DNA of 8,683 nt, from NCBI GenBank assembly GCA_947627405.1, contig CANQVY010000046.1:1-8683 (forward strand), read 5' to 3'. This stretch comes from an uncultured Bacilli bacterium. Its GTDB lineage: Bacteria > Bacillota_I > Bacilli_A > RF39 > UBA660. Numbering within the stretch: position 1 is the first letter of the stretch; every line of letters begins with the position of its first letter. The notes below the pieces were generated by a model. It was given only the letters and a program-made list of their open reading frames with translations, made no database searches and had not been told where the DNA came from. Below, one piece after another: positions 5,178 to 8,683 of the stretch. The translations under genes were made by a program, and so were the position numbers.

Positions 5178-6227
5178 ATGAAAGAAAAAGTAAAAAATAT
5201 GAAAAAAGAATTTGATGAGGCCATTCTTGGAATTCACAGTTTGAATGAATTAAATGAGGTAAGAGTTGCCTATTTATCCAAGAAAGGAAAAGTGACAGAA
5301 CTTTCTTTACTTATGAGGGAAATTCCAAATGAGCAAAAAAAGGAATTTGGTATGTTACTGAATGAAATTCGAAACTATGTAACTGAAAAACTTGAAGAAG
5401 TAAAAAAACAGTTAGAAGCGGATGAATTGAATAAGAAATTGGAAAAAGAAAAAATAGATATTTCTCTTCCAGCTACAAAAATTAAAATTGGATCTCCTAA
5501 TATTTTGGAAAAAATTATTGAAGAAGTAGAAGAGTTGTTTATGTCTATGGGATATGATGTGGTTGATGGACCAGAAATCGAACAAGATTTATATAATTTT
5601 GAACTTTTGAATTTACCAAAAGGACATGCGGCACGTGATGCTCAAGATACTTTCTATTTAAAAGGAGAAGAACTTCTTCTTAGAAGTCAAACTTCACCAG
5701 TACAGGTAAGAACTATGTTAGAAAAAAAAGGCAAAGAACCAATACGTATCATTTGTCCTGGAAAGACTTATCGAAGAGATCCGGATGATGCGACACATTC
5801 TCATCAATTTATGCAAATTGAAGGATTATTAATTGATAAAGAAGTTAGTTTATCCAATTTAAAGGGTACTTTTGATGTAGTGGCTAAAAAGTTGTTTGGA
5901 CCAGATTGTAAGACTCGTTTTAGACCTAGTTATTATCAATTTACAGAGCCTTCTGTAGAAACAGATATTTCTTGCTTTAAATGTAAGGGCGAAGGATGTT
6001 CATTATGTAAAAACACCGGTTGGATTACTGTAAGTGGAGCTGGTATGGTACATCCTAAAGTATTAGAGAACTGTGGGTATGATCCAAAAGAATGGATGGG
6101 TTTTGCTTTTGGTTTTGGAGCAGAACGTCTTGCTATGTTAAAGTATGGAATTCATGATATTCGAACTTTTTATAATACAGATTTAAGAGAAACAGAATGT
6201 TTTGATCGAAGGGAGGGGCAAGAATGA
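5178..6227 (+). CDS. pheS: Phenylalanyl-tRNA synthetase alpha subunit (EC 6.1.1.20)
   Basis: 349 residues from the ATG at 5178. PheS carries the catalytic site that charges tRNA-Phe and works as an alpha2beta2 tetramer with PheT. Residues 1-90 are the charged, helical tRNA-binding coiled coil. The class II catalytic core follows: LLRSQTSPVQVRTM (167-180), motif 2 around 189-216 with the Arg pair 199/200 and DDATHSHQFMQIEG (203-216), and motif 3 GFGAERLAMLKYG (312-324) with Arg317. Four cysteines in CxxC-x4-CxxC (266, 269, 274, 277) followed by TGW form the Zn-type insertion common in Firmicutes PheS. Small departures from the usual text are KGHAARDAQDTFY (148-160; usually HPARDMQDTF) and a C terminus lacking the usual FL.QF after DLR (ETECFDRREGQE, 338-349). 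The gene is controlled by the T-box leader and ends TGATAA, overlapping pheT by four bases. Confidence 0.97.
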   Translation: MKEKVKNMKKEFDEAILGIHSLNELNEVRVAYLSKKGKVTELSLLMREIPNEQKKEFGMLLNEIRNYVTEKLEEVKKQLEADELNKKLEKEKIDISLPATKIKIGSPNILEKIIEEVEELFMSMGYDVVDGPEIEQDLYNFELLNLPKGHAARDAQDTFYLKGEELLLRSQTSPVQVRTMLEKKGKEPIRIICPGKTYRRDPDDATHSHQFMQIEGLLIDKEVSLSNLKGTFDVVAKKLFGPDCKTRFRPSYYQFTEPSVETDISCFKCKGEGCSLCKNTGWITVSGAGMVHPKVLENCGYDPKEWMGFAFGFGAERLAMLKYGIHDIRTFYNTDLRETECFDRREGQE

Positions 6228-8593
6228 TAAGTTTAAATTGGGTTAAGGACTATATTGATCTAGAGGGAGAAGATCTACAAAAATTAGCTGTAGAAATTAC
6301 AAAAGCAGGAGTAAATGTAGAAAAAGTAGTTACAAATCATATTCCAAATTTAGTAATTGGGCAAGTTCTTTCTTGTAAGCCTCATCCTGATAGTGATCAT
6401 TTAAAAGTTTGTCAAGTCGATATAGGAAAAGAAACCATCCAAATCGTATGTGGGGCTCCAAATGTAAGAGAAGGTTTAAAAGTAATCGTTTCTTTGCCAG
6501 GTGCTATTTTACCAGGTGATTTTGAAATTAAAAAAGGAGTTATTCGAGGAATGGAATCTAATGGAATGATTTGTGCATTATTTGAACTTGGACTTGAAGA
6601 GAAGAATGAAGAAAATTATGCCAAGGGAATTCATGAATTGGAATTAGATGCCCCTGTTGGAGAAGATCCTTTAAAATATTTAGGACTTGATGATACATTA
6701 TATGAACTTGATATTCATAAGCATAGAAATAATGACTGTACAAATCATATAGGATTTGCTTATGAAATTGCCAGTATTTTAGGTAAAAAAGTGACTTTAC
6801 CGCCAGATGATTTTCATACAATCCAAGAGAATATAAAGGATTATTTTACATTACGTGTAGAAACGGATAAGTGTCCTTATTATAATGCGATGATGGTTAA
6901 AGATGTTGAAATTAAAGAATCTCCAGATTTTATTAAAAAAAGATTAGTAGCGGCAGGTATGAGATCCATTAATAATGTGGTTGATATTTCCAACTATGTT
7001 ATGTTGGAATATGGACAGCCAATGCACTTTTTTGATAAAGATAAACTTGGGGATCAAGTTGTTGTTCGAATGGCAAAAGATCAAGAAGAACTTGTTACTC
7101 TTGATGGAATTAAACGTGTATTAAAGGATACAGATATTGTAATTACAGATGGCAAAAAGCCTGTATGTATCGCAGGTGTTATGGGTGGAGAAAACACAGA
7201 AGTCGATGAAAATACAAAAACCATTTTAATTGAAAGTGCGATTTTTGATCCTGTATCCATTCGATATACTTCTACCAATTTGGATTTAAAAAGCGAAGCA
7301 AGTATGCGTTATGGAAAAGGACTTAACTTTGAAAATACAGATCGCGCTATTAAAAGAGCTTGTTATCTATTGGAAAAATATGCAAATGGTAAAGTTTTAC
7401 AAGGAATGATTCAACACGATAAAGTGGATAAAACGATTAAAAAGGTATCTTTTAAAAAGGAAGAAATTAATAAATTATTAGGAATTGATATTTCTACGGA
7501 AAGTATAAAAGAACAATTTAAAAAACTTTATTTTGACTATGAATATGACGATGGAATTTTTACAGTAACGATTCCTAGAAGAAGAATCGATATAGAGCCT
7601 AGAGTGAATGATATTACCGAAGAAATTGGTAGACTTTATGGATATCATAATCTTGCGTCTACGCTTCCTATTGGAACAACAAAAAAAGGAATTTATGTTG
7701 GCGATGTTGGTTTAAGAAAAGCTTGTTCAAAAAGACTTCGAGCATTGGGACTTAATGAAGTAAAGACGTATACCCTTGTATCAGAAGATATGGCCAAATT
7801 GTTTAATTATGAAAATAAGAAAAGTATATTGGTTCCAAATCCAATGAGCATGGATAAATCTGTAATTCGAAAAACTTTATTGTCATCTTTAATGAATACA
7901 TACATGTATAATCGAAAAAGAAAAGTACAAGATATTTCGATTTATGAAATTAGTAAAGTATATAGTGATGAATATATAGAAGGCACTAAAGTAGCAGGAT
8001 TATTGTTTGGAAATTATTTAATTAATGATTGGCAAGGTAGTAAAAAAATTGATTTTTATGTTGTAAAGGGAATCATTGAAAATTTACTTGATTATTTGGG
8101 ATTTAGAAATCGATACCATTTTGAAACGATAAATCTTAATGAATTACATCCTGGAATGAGTGCAAAAATACTTTTAGATAAGGAAGAAATTGGTTTACTC
8201 GGTCGTTTACATCCAAATTTATGTAAAGAAGAAGTTTATGTATTTGAGCTTTCAATGGAAAAGCTTAACAAAAATACAAAACCATTAAAATTTAAGGAAG
8301 TAAGTAAATATCCTGTCATTGTTAAAGATGTAGCATTTATCGTTGATGAAAATATTCCATCAAATCTTGTGACGGATTTAGTCAAGAAAGCTGGAGGAAG
8401 ATTATTAAATGATTTCACAATTTTTGATGTATATACAGGAGAAAATGTAGATAAAAATAAAAAATCCATAGCTTATAAATTAACTTTTTCTTCAACGGAA
8501 AGAACGCTTACAGAAGAAGAAGTTATGACAACTTTTAACAAAATTATTCATCAAGTAACGACTGAATTAAAAGCAGATATACGTGATAAATAG
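6224..8593 (+). CDS. pheT: Phenylalanyl-tRNA synthetase beta subunit (EC 6.1.1.20)
   Basis: 789 residues, normal length for the bacterial family (about 800). The beta subunit binds tRNA and hydrolyses mischarged Tyr-tRNA-Phe. Domains in order: an OB-fold tRNA-binding domain (about 41-150; PHPDSDHLKVC at 53-63), the B3/B4 editing domain (about 210-380), B5 (about 405-475), the inactive class II-like core (about 485-690), and the C-terminal ferredoxin-like anticodon-binding domain (about 695-789; starts at KYPVIVKDVAF). Editing-site counterparts of E. coli His265, Glu334 and Ala356 appear as His268, Glu337 and Ala359 by my alignment, so proofreading is probably kept. One change from the usual RFE(K/R)G text is RYGKG (362-366), Gly in place of Glu. 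The start ATG at 6224 overlaps the pheS stop (ATGA), with a very strong ribosome site GGGAGGGG (6211-6218). Coupled translation should keep the two subunits equal. Confidence 0.97.
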   Translation: MISLNWVKDYIDLEGEDLQKLAVEITKAGVNVEKVVTNHIPNLVIGQVLSCKPHPDSDHLKVCQVDIGKETIQIVCGAPNVREGLKVIVSLPGAILPGDFEIKKGVIRGMESNGMICALFELGLEEKNEENYAKGIHELELDAPVGEDPLKYLGLDDTLYELDIHKHRNNDCTNHIGFAYEIASILGKKVTLPPDDFHTIQENIKDYFTLRVETDKCPYYNAMMVKDVEIKESPDFIKKRLVAAGMRSINNVVDISNYVMLEYGQPMHFFDKDKLGDQVVVRMAKDQEELVTLDGIKRVLKDTDIVITDGKKPVCIAGVMGGENTEVDENTKTILIESAIFDPVSIRYTSTNLDLKSEASMRYGKGLNFENTDRAIKRACYLLEKYANGKVLQGMIQHDKVDKTIKKVSFKKEEINKLLGIDISTESIKEQFKKLYFDYEYDDGIFTVTIPRRRIDIEPRVNDITEEIGRLYGYHNLASTLPIGTTKKGIYVGDVGLRKACSKRLRALGLNEVKTYTLVSEDMAKLFNYENKKSILVPNPMSMDKSVIRKTLLSSLMNTYMYNRKRKVQDISIYEISKVYSDEYIEGTKVAGLLFGNYLINDWQGSKKIDFYVVKGIIENLLDYLGFRNRYHFETINLNELHPGMSAKILLDKEEIGLLGRLHPNLCKEEVYVFELSMEKLNKNTKPLKFKEVSKYPVIVKDVAFIVDENIPSNLVTDLVKKAGGRLLNDFTIFDVYTGENVDKNKKSIAYKLTFSSTERTLTEEEVMTTFNKIIHQVTTELKADIRDK

Positions 8594-8602
8594 ATTTATA
8601 TA

Positions 8603-8631
8603 TTGCTATAAAATTACTATTTTGTTATAAT
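8603..8631 (+). promoter_or_regulatory. Extended -10 promoter after pheT, reading out of the window
   Basis: TTGCTA (8603-8608, 4 of 6) and TATAAT (8626-8631, 6 of 6) are 17 bp apart, with TG at 8623-8624 as extended -10. The start would be near 8638, so a gene on the plus strand probably lies just beyond the window, and the hairpin at 8644-8676 would form at the 5' end of its transcript. Confidence 0.6.
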
Positions 8632-8643
8632 TTATATAGAAAA

Positions 8644-8676
8644 GAAAATAGGAAAGGGAAATCTTTTCCTATTTTC
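8644..8676. terminator. 14-bp hairpin at the window edge, probable terminator or 5' leader stem
   Basis: Bases 8644-8657 pair with 8663-8676 (one G-U) around a 5-base loop. As a plus-strand terminator for pheT it lacks a U-run after the stem (ATATC follows), though the right arm itself is T-rich. Read on the minus strand it is followed by TTTTCT, so it may terminate a convergent gene, or act in both directions. The promoter at 8603-8631 instead puts it at the very start of a new transcript. Confidence 0.55.
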
Positions 8677-8683
8677 ATATCAA

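Noticed and set aside
6558..6821. Minus-strand open frame inside pheT
   Set aside because: It is antisense to the conserved PheT tRNA-binding and linker region and has no family resemblance. The similar frames at 7081-7278 and 8236-8469 are rejected for the same reason.
1..8683. Mycoplasma-type genetic code, suggested by the low GC
   Set aside because: Trp is encoded by TGG in these genes and no in-frame TGA is needed to keep any of them open.
1..8683. CRISPR array, IS element, prophage or tRNA/rRNA gene
   Set aside because: No spaced direct repeats, transposase, integrase or cloverleaf-like sequence was found; the GTGGTACC near 5033 belongs to the T-box and is not part of a tRNA gene.

Overview
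The window is AT-rich, low-GC Gram-positive (Firmicutes/Bacilli-type) chromosomal DNA. Four things support this: strong AGGAG-type Shine-Dalgarno sites, sigma-A promoters with extended -10 boxes, a T-box riboswitch ahead of pheST, and a YlbJ/YlbL gene pair like that of Bacillus. Tryptophan is written TGG and TGA does not occur inside any of the eight genes, so the ordinary bacterial code fits better than the Mycoplasma code. The gene forms suggest an uncultured, possibly gut-associated Bacilli relative (Erysipelotrichales or RF39-like), but that placement is inference.

Layout. The left edge (1-96) is a divergent promoter region. A minus-strand gene appears to start at base 4 and leaves the window. 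On the plus strand follow two closely spaced genes for type IV prepilin-like proteins (97-774, 782-1516), each with a GF cleavage site and the Glu at +5. Convergent to them, three bases away, is a shortened YlbJ-family membrane protein (1520-2440, minus). Divergent from ylbJ is a two-gene unit: a membrane-anchored PDZ-Lon serine protease of the YlbL/DdcP/SepM type (2485-3501) and a membrane-anchored thioredoxin-fold protein with a degenerate active site (3510-4217). A gene with its own strong promoter (4281-4814) then encodes a small kinase-fold protein that appears to lack the catalytic residues.

The right half is a pheS-pheT operon. It has a promoter (4822-4850) and a T-box leader with a UUC (Phe) specifier, for which mutually exclusive antiterminator and terminator helices can be drawn base by base. 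pheS (start corrected to 5178) and pheT overlap by four bases. After pheT come another extended -10 promoter and a 14-bp hairpin at the window edge.

How the parts may work together. PheS and PheT form the alpha2beta2 phenylalanyl-tRNA synthetase, induced when uncharged tRNA-Phe accumulates. The left half is mostly cell-envelope functions: pilins, an envelope protease, an envelope thioredoxin-like protein and a polytopic membrane protein. The pilins carry four cysteines each, which makes the nearby thioredoxin-like protein a possible partner, but this link is only inference. I see no phage, IS element, CRISPR array or clear novel multi-gene system. The least explained pieces are the pseudokinase, the NPWC thioredoxin-like protein and the two Cys-containing pilins.
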